64,000 bases of DNA. Source: Carallia brachiata. Taxonomy: Eukaryota > Streptophyta > Magnoliopsida > Malpighiales > Rhizophoraceae. The translations under genes and the position numbers were made by a program. Each line of letters begins with the position of its first letter. Position 1 is the stretch's first letter. Positions 11,142 through 22,299 of the stretch are shown piece after piece. Location: NCBI GenBank assembly GCA_021464245.1, contig JADCRB010000042.1, forward strand, positions 3,331,914 through 3,395,913, read 5' to 3'. The notes under the pieces are model-generated. The model saw only the letters and a program-made list of their open reading frames with translations. It was not told the DNA's origin and did no database searches.

Positions 11142-12951
11142 ATGTCAGCGAATATGAGCATATCTGTTAATGGGCAATCTCAGGTCCCTCCAGGCTTCCG
11201 ATTCCATCCAACGGAAGAGGAGCTCTTGCATTATTACTTGAAGAAGAAAGTCTCGTTTGAGAACATCGACTTGGATGTCATTCGTGAAGTTGATCTTAAT
11301 AAGCTCGAACCATGGGATATTCAAGGTGCCTGGTGCCTCTCTATTCTGTAACCCACACAAGTACACACAGATATATATCCATTTGGGTTGAAAATTGGAA
11401 TACTGACAACTTGTCAAGAGATCTGAAATCTCGTATGTACATTAATTGTCCTGATGTCCGTAATTTTTGGTTTTTTTTTTTTTTTTTTGGGTTGTTGGCA
11501 GAGAGATGCAAAATAGGAACAACCCCTCAAAATGACTGGTACTTTTTTAGCCACAAGGACAAGAAGTATCCCACAGGAACCCGCACAAATCGTGCAACCG
11601 CTGCTGGGTTTTGGAAGGCTACTGGCCGTGACAAGGTGATATACAGCAATGGGAGGCGGATTGGAATGAGGAAAACTCTAGTGTTCTACAAAGGCCGAGC
11701 CCCACATGGTCAAAAATCGGACTGGATTATGCATGAATACAGACTCGACGATAATACTGCTGACATCACTGTAAGTAATTTTGTCCGCTTTGATAGACCG
11801 GCAAAGCTACTGTTTAGGGAACTTTGTCTCTCTTTATTATTGGAAGAAATTTCAACCAACCTACACTTTATTAGAATTAATATATAATTTATATTTTAAT
11901 CACTTAAATTTTTGAAGGGAATGAAATTTTAATACAATATCAAAGTTCTGTGTATAGAAAAAATAACATTAAGAGAGTCGCCCTAAATAAAAGGTCCGAA
12001 AAATACTCGAACCAAATTAGTTGAGATCTAAATAGAATTCTTGATATTGAGATCTTGCATCAAAAAAATATGATATCAAAATTTTTTAATTAAGTGGACT
12101 TATATTCAAATTTTGCTGCTCTCATAATTAATTATAAATTTTTATAAGTATGATAAGTCTATCTTTCATTTATAATTTCAACCTAACATATATCTTAAAT
12201 TTAATATACTATTTATATCTTTTCTAACAATTTAAACTTTTAAAATAAATGATTTATTAAAACATATATCTCTAATAAGTTAATCATCTATTTATATTTT
12301 TTGTTAATTATTTCCAACTGTATCTAGATCACCAATGTTACGGGAGAGGCAACACAGGAAGAAGGATGGGTTGTTTGTCGTATTTTCAAGAAGAAAAATC
12401 ACCATAAAAGCCTAGACAGTCCTATGAGTTCATCCTTCATTATCACTGGTAGTGCTGCAGAGCCGAGGACCCAGATGTTCACTTCATTTAATGATGGTGC
12501 TCTGGATCAAATACTTCAACACATGGGAAGGCCCAGGCCTTGTAAGGAAGAAAAAGGAGCAAATATTGTTGATGCCGGCAGATTTCTCAGGGCAATTGAT
12601 ACAGTGGCTGCCAACAGCAATGTCTACAATAACAGATTCATACAGCTTCCAAGCCTGGAAAGCCCAAACACCACCAGTAGCCAAAGCTGTTACCAACCCG
12701 TAATCACAGACATGGAAGATTTAACAACCAATTGCAACCAGGTGAGTTGCACTGATCCCAACCCGCCCGGTAATCCCATGGACTCAGCTGGCCTGATCAC
12801 CAGCTGGGCAGCCCTGGATCGCCTGGTGGCTTCTCAACTTGATGGCCAAAACGAAAATTCTAGGCAACTAGCCTGCTTCAATGACCCTAACACGGCCTAT
12901 GGCACCCAACCAATCCACACATCGATGATCTGCATTTTCCTGCAGCCCTAA
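11142..12951 (+). CDS. NST1-like NAC transcription factor, copy 1, C-terminally truncated
   Basis: Exons are 11142-11325, 11502-11770 and 12328-12951, with GT..AG introns of 176 and 557 bases; the frame is continuous across both joins and gives 358 codons. The NAC domain spans about residues 15-175, with [12 protein letters not shown] near 16-27, [14 protein letters not shown] near 81-94, [10 protein letters not shown] at 97-106 and [11 protein letters not shown] closing it. This sequence and the tail motifs LPSLESP (258-264, LP-box) and [13 protein letters not shown] (310-322, WQ-box) are those of NST/SND1 factors, nuclear activators of secondary-wall genes in fibres. A start at Met5 (MSISVNG) is also possible. 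Compared with copy 2, a base is missing near 12904, so after residue 343 the protein ends in 15 unrelated residues. The conserved LWNF-containing end is lost. Further indels follow, and the tryptophan codon of that motif is TAG at 13021-13023. DNA-binding capacity looks intact; activation may be altered. Confidence 0.85.
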
Positions 12952-13700
12952 CATCATCGTTTTCTTTGCTCCAGCATGTCCTACCATGGAAATCAAGATT
13001 ACAACAGTGATGTTGACCTGTAGAATTTTGCCACTCGATCATCTTCCGACCCAATATGCTGCTTGTCAAATCCTAGTGCATAACAGAATTACTCTTACGT
13101 CACATGTAATCATTATCGTGTAGTTCGTAACGTCAGATGACTATTATGGCAGCAGCTATATGTAATAATGTCAGTGATGATTTGACATGAATATATAAAA
13201 ATGTTCGAGAGAGGTAAGAGTTCGCAGATGGGGTGGCATTGTCAAACATTTGCCTATTTCTTCATCAAGCTATCTCATTCGTTCCTTTTTATCGTTTGAT
13301 TGGTAAGTAGCCCTTTTCGGGTTAGTACAAGACCAAAAATGCCCATTTTTGAAAGAAGATGACAGACATGCTGAGAAGGAAGGAAGGTAAAAGGGACACT
13401 CCGAGCCAACATGCATCGCAAGCGACCTTTTTTTTTTTTTTTTCTTTTAATAGTTCTTAGATACTTATTTTTTATAATAAAAAATAAAAGTACTTTTTTT
13501 ATCTATTTTTTTATTACCAAAAAAAGCGTCTGATTGTAAGAAAAAGTGATTAATAGTAATGTATCAATTTCACATCTTATTTTTTATGTGACTATATAAT
13601 TGAACTCTAATTTCCTCCCTTGTTAATTAATGCTACAGTCAATAAGATGTTTCAAGATAGTCTTTACCATTCAGAGTTTGAATTCTGCCGCAAGTTGTTA
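12952..13700. other. Former C-terminal coding sequence and 3' flank of NAC copy 1
   Basis: Bases 12952-13083 align with the last coding part of copy 2 but are out of frame or stopped. The following 3' flank aligns with 56169-56530. A copy 1-specific stretch near 13270-13600 includes a 19-base T-rich tract at 13430. Confidence 0.7.
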
Positions 13701-15606
13701 CCCTACAACAAATAGTGGGATGCACGACTACTTTTTTTTTGCGACTAATTAATAATTAGTCATTAAATCATAATATTGCACGACTAATTGAGAAAATAGT
13801 CGCCTAATGTCACGAAATTTTCGACGCCATTTTTTCGTTTGTGCCTGACAATAAATTTAACCTTTTTGGGACTAATTATAGACAATAGTCGAAAAAAATT
13901 AAATTTTTTTGGGACTATTTACTAATTAGACGCGGAATATTTCAGCTTCTTGCGACTAATTGAGAAATTAGTCGATAAAAAGTGAACCTTTTGCGACTAA
14001 ATAAAATTTAGACATAAAATAGTTTATTTTTTGTAACTAATAATTTGAGTAGTCGATAAAAATTGAGAAATTTTGCGACTAAACAGAAATTAGACGCAAA
14101 ATATATTAAATTTATCGACTAAATTGAAAAGGTAATCGAAAATTATTTGTCATTTAATGACTAATTTGTAAATAGTCACAAATTAGAATCCCAAATTTTT
14201 TTTTTAAAAAAGAATGCAACATAATCCACGCCCCACCGCTTTCACTCCGACTTCGTCCGTAGTTGGGTCGCAAGCCAAACCCTTGGATAGAGACAAAGCT
14301 CCACCAACAATCCGCTGCCTTCTTTTGCCCCTTTTGATTAAGCAAAGCTCTCTTACAAAACAAATCCTTTGTACACCAAATCATATATCAGTTTCACCTG
14401 TCTCCCTTCCTCAGGTATCCTCCTCGTCTTCTTCTTCGCCTCACCACACACGATAATCTATTTTCTTTTCCTTTTTTTTCCCTTAAATATATGAGTATTG
14501 AGAATAAAATTATACTACGGTATACTAGATGATGATTTTATTGGTGGGTTTTTGTGTTTTTGTTTGGATTGAAATTTTCCCATTTACTTGGGCCAATTGG
14601 ATCCTTTTCCCTTCACCTTTATCTGTTGAATTTTGGGATTCTATCTAGTTATCATTATTTGTTATGACATAGAGTGCCAGTGATATAATTTATTTGTTGT
14701 TGATCATGTTAATTAGATAAAAGCAAGATTAGATTTCCTGTATCGTCATTTGGCTTGTAGTTTCAAACTTTCAATTGACCTTTTTTTTTTTTTTTGGGTC
14801 TGGAACAATCTCCAAGTTACTTCCTTTTCCGTATTTTGCGAAGCTCTATCTGTCTTGCCATGCGAAGCTCTATCCGAAATGCTGGTGTGTTAATGAAATA
14901 TCAAATGTGTGATTGGGAAGCCATCATCTAAAAATGGGCCAATGCATAGCTCTTCCAAATTTATCTCTAAGCGCATTGTCCTAGATTATTGGGACCAATT
15001 GGACAAAAAAAAGTCTCTATTTGTATATCAAATTATAGTAAATTGTGGGATCTATGAATTCATCCATTTTTGTTTGTTTTTCTTGAAATTTCTCCTATTT
15101 ACAATTTCTAAAAATTATAGTAAAGTGGGTTTAACCATCATACATGCTTTCACTGTCAAAATTACAAAAGATGTGGGTTGCTCATTGTTAGCTTGGCGAA
15201 TGTTAATTATATTGCTACACATGTGTCCAAAATTTTTTTGTTTATTTTTATTTTAAATATAAACCTGACCATTTGCAATTTTTACTTATTTGTTTCAGGC
15301 TTGTCTACCAAATCCTTATGAAGTTTTTTTTTCCAGGTACTGACTGCATTATTCAACTATTGGCAACTATCAACCAAATTTTAGTAAATCTCTAACCTTC
15401 AAAACTTGTTATTATTTCAGCATGAATAAAAGTTGGATGAGTGCTAGAAAGTGGTCTAAAGAATATGTGGAAGGTGTTTTCTCTTTTATGAAATTCGTTG
15501 AGCTTAATCTTCGCAATGAATGTAAAATCAGATGCCCTTGTGTTGATTGTTTAAACACAAAATTAGAATTATTTGTAAATAAGTTACATGTAAGTTTCAT
15601 TGTAAA
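13701..15606 (+). mobile_element. Fragment of a CACTA (En/Spm-like) transposon
   Basis: It is absent from copy 2 (junction near 56540). The left end CCCTACAACAAA is one base from the usual CACTACAA-type terminus. From 13738 to about 14180, some ten imperfect palindromes built on GCGACTAA and TTAGTCGC recur every 40-60 bases, typical CACTA subterminal repeats. A leader/intron-like stretch follows, then an exon coding a transposase-associated domain. No catalytic transposase and no convincing right terminus are present; it seems cut off just after that exon, so the right border is approximate. Confidence 0.7.
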
Positions 15607-15616
15607 CACTCTCTAA
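15422..15616 (+). pseudogene. CACTA transposase-associated domain (TAD) exon
   Basis: The frame begins MNKSWMSARKWSKEY right after an intron-like acceptor (TTATTATTTCAG) and continues with a FMKFVE helix and the zinc-like signature IRCPCVDCLN. This pattern (K-SWM at the start, then CPCxxC) is the N-terminal domain of plant CACTA transposases. A donor-like GTAAGT follows the CVDCLN region near 15588. The remaining transposase is missing, so this is a relic of a host element's first coding exon. Confidence 0.7.
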
Positions 15617-15707
15617 TGTTAAAAGATGGGGACACTCCTCTTAAACTTCATTTTTTTAGATTCAAAAAATTCTTTACTATGAAGATTTTTGAACACCAGG
15701 TGCTCGC

Positions 15708-17425
15708 CGTTGGAGTTTAAAATTTAACTTAAATATCTCTATATTTGAATTAGGAAGGTACTCAAAAGAATTACTGGAAGTGTAGATAATTATATAAAAG
15801 ATAGTCACTCCACTCTACGTAACATATCATATGAACTTATTTTTATATTGTACTCCTAACACACATTCAACCCTTTAGTCATAATAAATATTCTAAAAAC
15901 TCTAAAAAAACATCTCAATCTATTAAACACATTAATTTAAATATATATCTTATCAAAAAGTTAAATACTTTGAATACACGTATAAACTTAGACTAAAACT
16001 TCACACTTAACCAAACATAAATTTCACATATTACGATATAATTAAATTCATGTTTATTGATCGATAAAATCCTGTAAGCGTATAAAGCCGATTGTAGTAA
16101 TAAAATCCTAGTGAATGCTCTAGGTGTCGAATCTAAGGGAATAATGAATTAATCATGATTTATGTTTTTAAACTGAAGGTTTTATATTTGAGAAAATCAA
16201 TAAGAAGCAGAATTATTGAACTAAAAATTAAGCAATTTAACTAATAAAAAATCAGAGGCAATTTAATTTAAACTGAACACAAGATGAAGGGTGTTAGGGC
16301 TATGAGTTTTTATCTAGAAGGGGCTGAATTACATGAATTTTGTGGATTAATGATTTGAATGTCAGTTCTTCTTCTTTAGTTAGTATTCTTTGTCAAGCAA
16401 TTATAACTGTATTCAATCTATTTGTGATCTTCTCTTGAACTCACATAAAACAGATTTAACCCATTAAGAATAGAGAATTTCGAATGATTTCATATAAACT
16501 TATCTAATGTTTGACTCAAAGTTCATATGCTTATCTATTTAGTGCATGATTATGTCTCATCTGTCAATTTTAACAAAAATCCTATGACTACTCTCATGAT
16601 GGCCAGACACCAAAGCATATTTAAGAACAAAGTAAATAAATCAAATCAAGTTTTCAATAGATAACAGTAATAAAATCAAAAGAACTACTAAATATCAACA
16701 AAAATCAAATAACCCAATCCTAAATTAGGCTATATCTCTTTTGCCCTAATTTAGGGTTTTAGCTACTCATTCCAAAAACTAAAGAAAAACTAATATCTAA
16801 CATCATTGAGTTCAAAAGAAAAAGAAGAAAAGAAAAGGTATTGAAAAACTTGTTTCCAACGTCTTCGCATTCCTTCTTTATGCTCTTCTCCTCTTCGCTC
16901 TCTACGTTCCTCTTTGTCTTGTGTCTCTCAAATAGCCTCCAAAGGTCCTCTAACTCTGCTGTAACTTCAATATTTATAGTCCCCTTAAATAATAAAATTA
17001 TAACCCCTAAAAAGTCCAAATTCGAGTAAAAAAAGGATTTGTAAATTTTTAGGATAGTTTTGACCCTGTATTTTCGGACCCAAATGTTGATCCCTTCCAG
17101 ATATAATCAAATTTGGTCAAAACAGCCAAGTTATAGCTTTATCTCTTAACTTCGATTTGGCTTAAAAATCATCCCATTCCAACGTATGTAGAGGAAGTTA
17201 TGATTGACATACCGAACAATGTGCAAAACTAAAAAATCTGCTCGAATGGTGTCAAATTCGCCCCAATTACTTCTATTTGCATCCATTTGAATTTCAAAAT
17301 ATAAAATAACAAATAAAAGTAAAATCTACTGACAAATATAATATTTGTATAAATAAATATCAAATTAAATATTGAATTACATGTAATATCGATGCAAATA
17401 TTGAACTTATCATTTATTTTCAACA
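15708..17425 (-). mobile_element. Small Copia-type solo LTR, interrupted by a second solo LTR
   Basis: Without the nested insertion it is about 358 bp. On the - strand it starts TGTTGAAAATAAA (17425 leftwards) and ends CTCCAACG at 15708, matching the LTR family of 2819-3195 and 45976-47578. It is flanked by CTCGC (15703-15707) and CTCAC (17426-17430), a 5-bp target duplication with one change. Copy 2 holds the single CTCAC at the empty site near 56680. The interruption lies at 16058-17412. Confidence 0.8.
16058..17412 (-). mobile_element. Solo LTR, 1355 bp, nested, minus orientation
   Basis: It starts TGATCGAT and ends TTATCA on the + strand, with TTTAT on both sides (16053-16057 and 17413-17417). 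The reverse complement matches the solo LTR at 19529-20962, including the tail phrase around ACGATCGGCTCTGTACGC. TG..CA ends with a 5-bp duplication and no internal region identify a solo LTR. The superfamily cannot be told from the LTR alone. Confidence 0.85.
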
Positions 17426-17986
17426 CTCACATGGTTTGTTGGTTTGTTTGAATTGTCGAGCCAATATCTTGACTTACTTTTTTGGTCCCTTACGAGTTTC
17501 ATTAGATCATAAATTATAAAATAGGAGTAACTGTTCATTCTCGTGAATTTTACCATTCCTTTCTTAGGATTTAGAAACCAAAATCTTTAAAATAGAAGTT
17601 TGGCAATATAGATGCTTAACATCCATGCAAGATGGATGCAGTAGGACAAGCGGGCCTTCGCCACCACAGAACCAACCCCAACCCCATGTACATAACCCCA
17701 CCCAAGAGTCCAATCGTCGAAGTGTGATCTCTACCTATAGAGAATTAAGAGTCTAACTACTGTAAGACTAATTCACAATCAATAGTACTTCTTCTTTTTT
17801 CTTATTTGCTGCTAAAAAAAAAAGTCTATAGTGATTTATCTTCTTATAAATATGCAGGTGAAACCAAGAAAAATGAGGTTACTCTATAGACTTTATTGCT
17901 TCTCTTTAAGAATAATGTTAGGTTACTTACACTTTACTCATTTTTGTTTATGAATTGAAGTGATGGATTTTGCAATATATATCCAT
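17426..17986. other. Intergenic, shared 3' flank of copy 1
   Basis: Aligns with about 56680-57070. No gene is seen. Confidence 0.65.
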
Positions 17987-18002
17987 AAGTACTAATCCCA
18001 TC

Positions 18003-18983
18003 TTCTTATTCACTGTCCATTATCCTGGAAAAAATTTAATTCTTGCCCTGAATCTGCAAACCATCTTCTTATTCATTATCCATTATCCTGGAAGATTTGG
18101 ACCTTTTTCTTACATTGGTGGGGTGTGGTTTGTTGCCTTCCTCTTTGCCTTGAGGACCTATTCTTTCAATGGAGCTCACTTGTGAAAGGAAAGTTGCAAG
18201 CCAAAATTCAGAGTACCTTGTTTTATGTGATTTCTTGGACCCTTTGGAACGCAAGGAACAAATTTCTCTTTGATGGTGTCACTCCAAATTGGACTGTATT
18301 GCCAGATATCATTTTTGCTAGATGAGGTTTTGGATCACTAACATCTTTACCAACCTTCCAAATGCTGGCCAAGCTTTAATTCTCTTGGAAGATGCATTGA
18401 AAGTTTGGGTTTCGTCTTATCAGGACAAGCCTCAGATTCCATGGATTCCTCCATTTTTTCCAACCCTTAAATGGAATGTTGATGGTGCGGCTTTCGGCAA
18501 GCTAGGTCCTGCAGGTGTTGGTGGTGTTTTGAGAGATCATAGAGGCAATTTTATGTGTATTTTCTCATGTCCAGTGGGTTGTTTAGATTCAAATGTTGCT
18601 GAAGTCTTAGCTGTTACGAAAGCTCTTGAGCTGGCTGCCAATAATCTCTCTTGTTAAAAATGTTCGCTCCTCATTGAATCAGATTCTCACAATGCTATTT
18701 CTTGGATAACCAAAGATGTTCTAAGACCATGGAAGTTTAGAGAACTTTTATACTTATCAAGAGGCACCTTGATTACCTTGCTAATTGTATCTTCAAACAT
18801 ATTAGTAGGACTGCCAACTCTACTGTTGATACCCTTGCTAAGATGGCTGTGGACAGAAATTCAGATTTTATCGCATGGTTATGAGTTTTTCTTTGCATTT
18901 TCCTTCTTTTGGGGCTTTTCTCTAGCCCTTTTGTAACATTTTCTTTCATTAATACAATTTTCTCTACTGATTCATCAAAAAAA
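18003..18983 (+). mobile_element. 5'-truncated LINE (L1-type) 3' end
   Basis: The insertion is flanked by AAGTACTAATCCCATC (17987-18002) and AAGTACTAATGCCATC (18984-18999), a 16-bp target duplication with one mismatch. Copy 2 has the empty site near 57070. It carries the end of the zf-RVT region and an RNase H domain (WNVDGAAFGK, AEVLAVTKALELA, IESDSHN), and ends in a short A-run after TGATTCATC. The RNase H frame has a TAA at 18655-18657 and further shifts. It belongs to the same family as 22201-25112 and 58624-59166. The first 30 bases repeat a downstream segment (see findings). Confidence 0.9.
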
Positions 18984-18998
18984 AAGTACTAATGCCAT

Positions 18999-19523
18999 CC
19001 ACGAATATTAGTAGCTGCCCGGCTGTGCAAAACAATTAATGTACCCAAAAAAAATGTCTGTCCAAGTAAGTAGTTAATAGAAAAGAATTAATCATGTATT
19101 CAAGAAGAAAATTAAGATATAATATGGTTGATCACGTCAAGTATTCTGTTTTTGATATTTTATAAACTGGTAATTAAAATTAGTGAACATATCTTGATTA
19201 AAGATAGTTATGTGGCATCTCTTTAATAATATTCTCAACACAACGAGGTCAATACACGACTCTTAGTAATTTTCTTCTCGAAGAAATTGTCTCCATTTTT
19301 TCGAAAAGGATTCAGTGAACATTGTTTCTTATACTAATTCTAACCTCAAGTATACTCACTTGATTGACTTGAGTTTTGCAAGCTGACTCGCAATTTTTCA
19401 AAGGATCCGATTCCTTCAACTTTTACGTTGCAAAGAGAGAAAAAAAAATATTGATGAGTTAGCGAACCGAAGTGAGGAAAATCACTAATATTTGAAGCCA
19501 AACATAGTCACATTTATAATGTA
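18999..19523. other. Intergenic, shared flank
   Basis: Aligns with about 57080-57545. No gene is recognised. Confidence 0.6.
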
Positions 19524-19528
19524 ACAAG

Positions 19529-20962
19529 TGATAGGTTCAATATTTACATAAGTTTATGCATAATTTTTATATATATTTGGATAATTTAACTATGTAAATA
19601 TTGTGAATTGTGGTAAATTCTACTTCGGTTGCTTGTTTTATACTTTGTAGGACAATTGGACATAACCGAAGTAATTGACGCTTGGAAAAAGGAACCTATC
19701 GGGTTTGAAGGAGTAGAAACAAGCCAAGCACCAAAGAACCGAACCAAAAGTTTGGTTGGAAAGCTAATAGGTGGTCAGTTCGGGTAGAATTTCACAGCTT
19801 TGCGCACTGCTCGGTATTTCAGCCATAACTTCCTCTACATACTCGGAATTGGATGATTCTTACGCTGAATCGAAGCAAAGAGATAAAGCTACAACTTTGC
19901 TGTTTTGACAAACTTCGGATTCTGCGTGAAAGGGGTCGAAATTTGGGTCCGTAGATACAGGGTCAAAACTGTCCAGAAAATTTATAAATCCTTTTCCGAC
20001 TCGAATTTGGACTCTTTAGGGCTTATTTGAGGGGACTATAAATACAAAAGTTACAGCAGAGTTAGAGGACTTTTGGAGGATATTCTTGTAGATACAAGAC
20101 AGAGAAAAAGCGTAGAGAGCGAAGAGGAGAAGAGCATAAGGGAGGAACACGAAGACATCGGAAACGAGTTTTTCGATTCCTTTTCTTTCCCTTCTTTTTC
20201 TTTTGAACTTAATGATGTTGGATATTTGTTTATCTTTGGTTTTTAGCATGAGTAGCTAGAACCCTAAACTAGGGCGAAAGGGATGTAGCCTAGTTTAGGG
20301 TTGGATTATTTGATGTTTTTGTGGATGTTTAGATGTTCTTTTGATTATATTGCTATTATATGTTGAGAACTTGATTTGATTTATCTATTTTGTTCTTAAA
20401 TATGCTTTTGTGTCTGGCCATCATGAAAGTAGTCATAGGATTTGTGTTGAGATCGATAGATGAGATATAATCGTGCACTAAATAGATAAACATATGAACT
20501 TTGAGTCAGACATGAGATAAGTTTATATGATGTCATTATAAATTCTCTGTTCTTAATGAGTTTAATCTACTTTGTGTGAGTTCGAAAGAAGATCATAAAT
20601 AGATTGAATACGGTTAGGGTTGCTTGACAAAGAACACTAACTAAAGAAGATGAATTGACATTCAAATCATTAATCCACAAAATTCATGTAATTCAGCCCC
20701 TTCTAAGTGAAAACCCATAGCCCTGGTACCCTCTATCTTGTGTTTAGTTTTAATTAATTTGCCTCTGATTTTCCATTAGTTAAATTGTTTAATTTTTAGT
20801 TTAATAATTCTGCTTCTCATTAATTTTCTCAACATAAAACTTTCAGTTTAAATAACTTAAATCATAATTAATTCTTTGTTCCCTTGGGTTCGACACCTGG
20901 AGTATTCACCAGGTTTTATTACTACGATCGGCTCTGTACGCTTGCAGGATTTTACCCGATCA
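19529..20962 (+). mobile_element. Solo LTR, 1434 bp, plus orientation
   Basis: It starts TGATAGGTTC and ends CCCGATCA. ACAAG flanks it on both sides (19524-19528, 20963-20967). Copy 2 shows the joined site (near 57548) with the corresponding five bases once. It is the same family as 16058-17412, in opposite orientation. No primer-binding site or coding region is attached. Confidence 0.9.
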
Positions 20963-20967
20963 ACAAG

Positions 20968-21640
20968 CAACTTTTTTATGATAATTTTAGCATACATAGG
21001 ACTAATTAGTGAAACTTTAGCAGTAAATATATGCATATTTTATTAATTAAGATGTGTTTATATAGTTTATAGTTGCACATTTTATATTTAATAATATTCA
21101 TTTTTTTTGTTCTTTGTCTAAGTAAATGAGTGTGTGCGCGTGTGTATTGTATATTGATATTCATAATCATCTATTTTTGTAAGTATTTTGAATTGATTAT
21201 CATATAATCTCTCTACAATTATTGTTGAAACATTTAGCTGAATGCATCATCATGAACAAACAAATATATGGGCATATGACATTTCTATAGGGAAAAACTA
21301 AAAGGAAATAGAAAATTGTCATAAAGTAGCATAAACAGTAGAAAAATTTTTTGTAGCAATTTTTTTTTTTTTTTTTGTGGAAATGAAGGTTTAGAGTAAT
21401 ACTAAGTATATTTAGAATAATACTAAACACGTTGAGAATTTAGTTTTAAAAAAATAAAATTTTAATTATTTATTAAAGATTAAACTTATTCTTATAACTA
21501 CTTTATAATTAATTCATATGTCCTCCTAGTAAGAATCTTTTTATATATATTCTTAACTTAACATCGTGCCACTTTGAGCGGACAAAAAATTTCCTACATG
21601 CCTATATATATATATATACTTATGGTGTTGGTTTGATTAG
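20968..21640. other. Intergenic, right end of copy 1
   Basis: Aligns with 57549-57945, ending at a TA microsatellite (21603-21619). A (GT)n-like tract near 21131-21143 is much longer in copy 2. Confidence 0.6.
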
Positions 21641-21649
21641 AAAATTTTC

Positions 21650-22193
21650 AGAGTTTCTCCGCTAATCTCATATACAAGTTACTAAGAAAATTATGCGATA
21701 CATTAAAGGGACCTTTTATCATGCCCAACTTTATTTTTAATTTAAGAATTATACTCTTTTGTGTTATTTATATAGTGATTGGGGTGGAGATATTGATGAT
21801 CGTAGAAGTACTTCTGGTTATTGTTTCAACTTTAGAACAACGACTTTTTCGTGGTTGTCGAAGAAATAATCTATCACGACAATTTCAACTTATAAAACAG
21901 AAATGTAGCTATGGCTTTTAGATTTGTCAAGTAGTTTGGTTGAGGAATTTGTTGGGTCAGATTCATATTTCAGTTGAACGTCCTATAAAAACTTTTATTG
22001 ATAATGTTTTCTGCCATTAATTTTGCCAAGAATTCAATAACACATGGAATGAATATGGCTAAGCGAGGCTTAGTGGGGACTCAGATAGCCAAACACATCC
22101 ATGAAAGAAATCTCCAAACCTTCACTCCTTTATATGAAGAAAAAGTTGGGCTTCACCAGATAGAGGGAGTGGGTGAACCCAACTGAATTCCCT
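21650..22193 (+). pseudogene. Copia RNase H remnant
   Basis: Frames with stops read KKIMRYIKGTFYHAQL, then YSDWGGDIDDRRSTSGYCF and FSWLSKK, then IDN..SAINFAKNSITHG. These are the ordered landmarks of Ty1/copia RNase H (SDWAGDxDDRxSTSGY and the later AIxLAxNP-xHxRTK motif). At least two frame shifts and several stops separate them. The LINE at 22201 inserted just downstream. The DNA at 25120-25216 and 34979 onward may be this old element's 3' end, split by later insertions. Confidence 0.7.
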
Positions 22194-22299
22194 ACATATT
22201 TTTTTTTTGATGAATCAGTAGAGAAAATTATATTATTGAAAGAAAATGTTACAAAAAGGATAGAGAAAAGCCCCAAAGATGGAAAAGACAAAGAAAAAC

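Larger units (their letters stand above)
1..21610 (+). repeat. Segmental duplication, copy 1 (left end probably outside window)
   Basis: The sequence is collinear with 44275-57950 in the same orientation. Matching anchors include the first 560 bases, the solo LTR/LTR-element site near 2.8 kb, the 5.65-6.85 kb block, the NAC gene with its promoter, and downstream pieces at 17426-17986, 18999-19523 and 20968-21600. Collinearity is interrupted by insertions listed separately. Similarity fades near 21610, where an AT microsatellite and an old Copia remnant begin. Similarity is already present at base 1, so the true left border is not visible. Confidence 0.9.

Noticed and set aside
11312..11887. 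191-codon open frame across NAC exon 1, intron 1, exon 2 and intron 2
   Set aside because: Its middle is the true exon 2. The outer parts are intron sequence, and GT..AG splicing gives a continuous NAC domain instead.
13738..14180. Regular GCGACTAA repeats as a CRISPR-like array
   Set aside because: Units are degenerate palindromes with uneven spacing in a plant genome and fit CACTA subterminal repeats.
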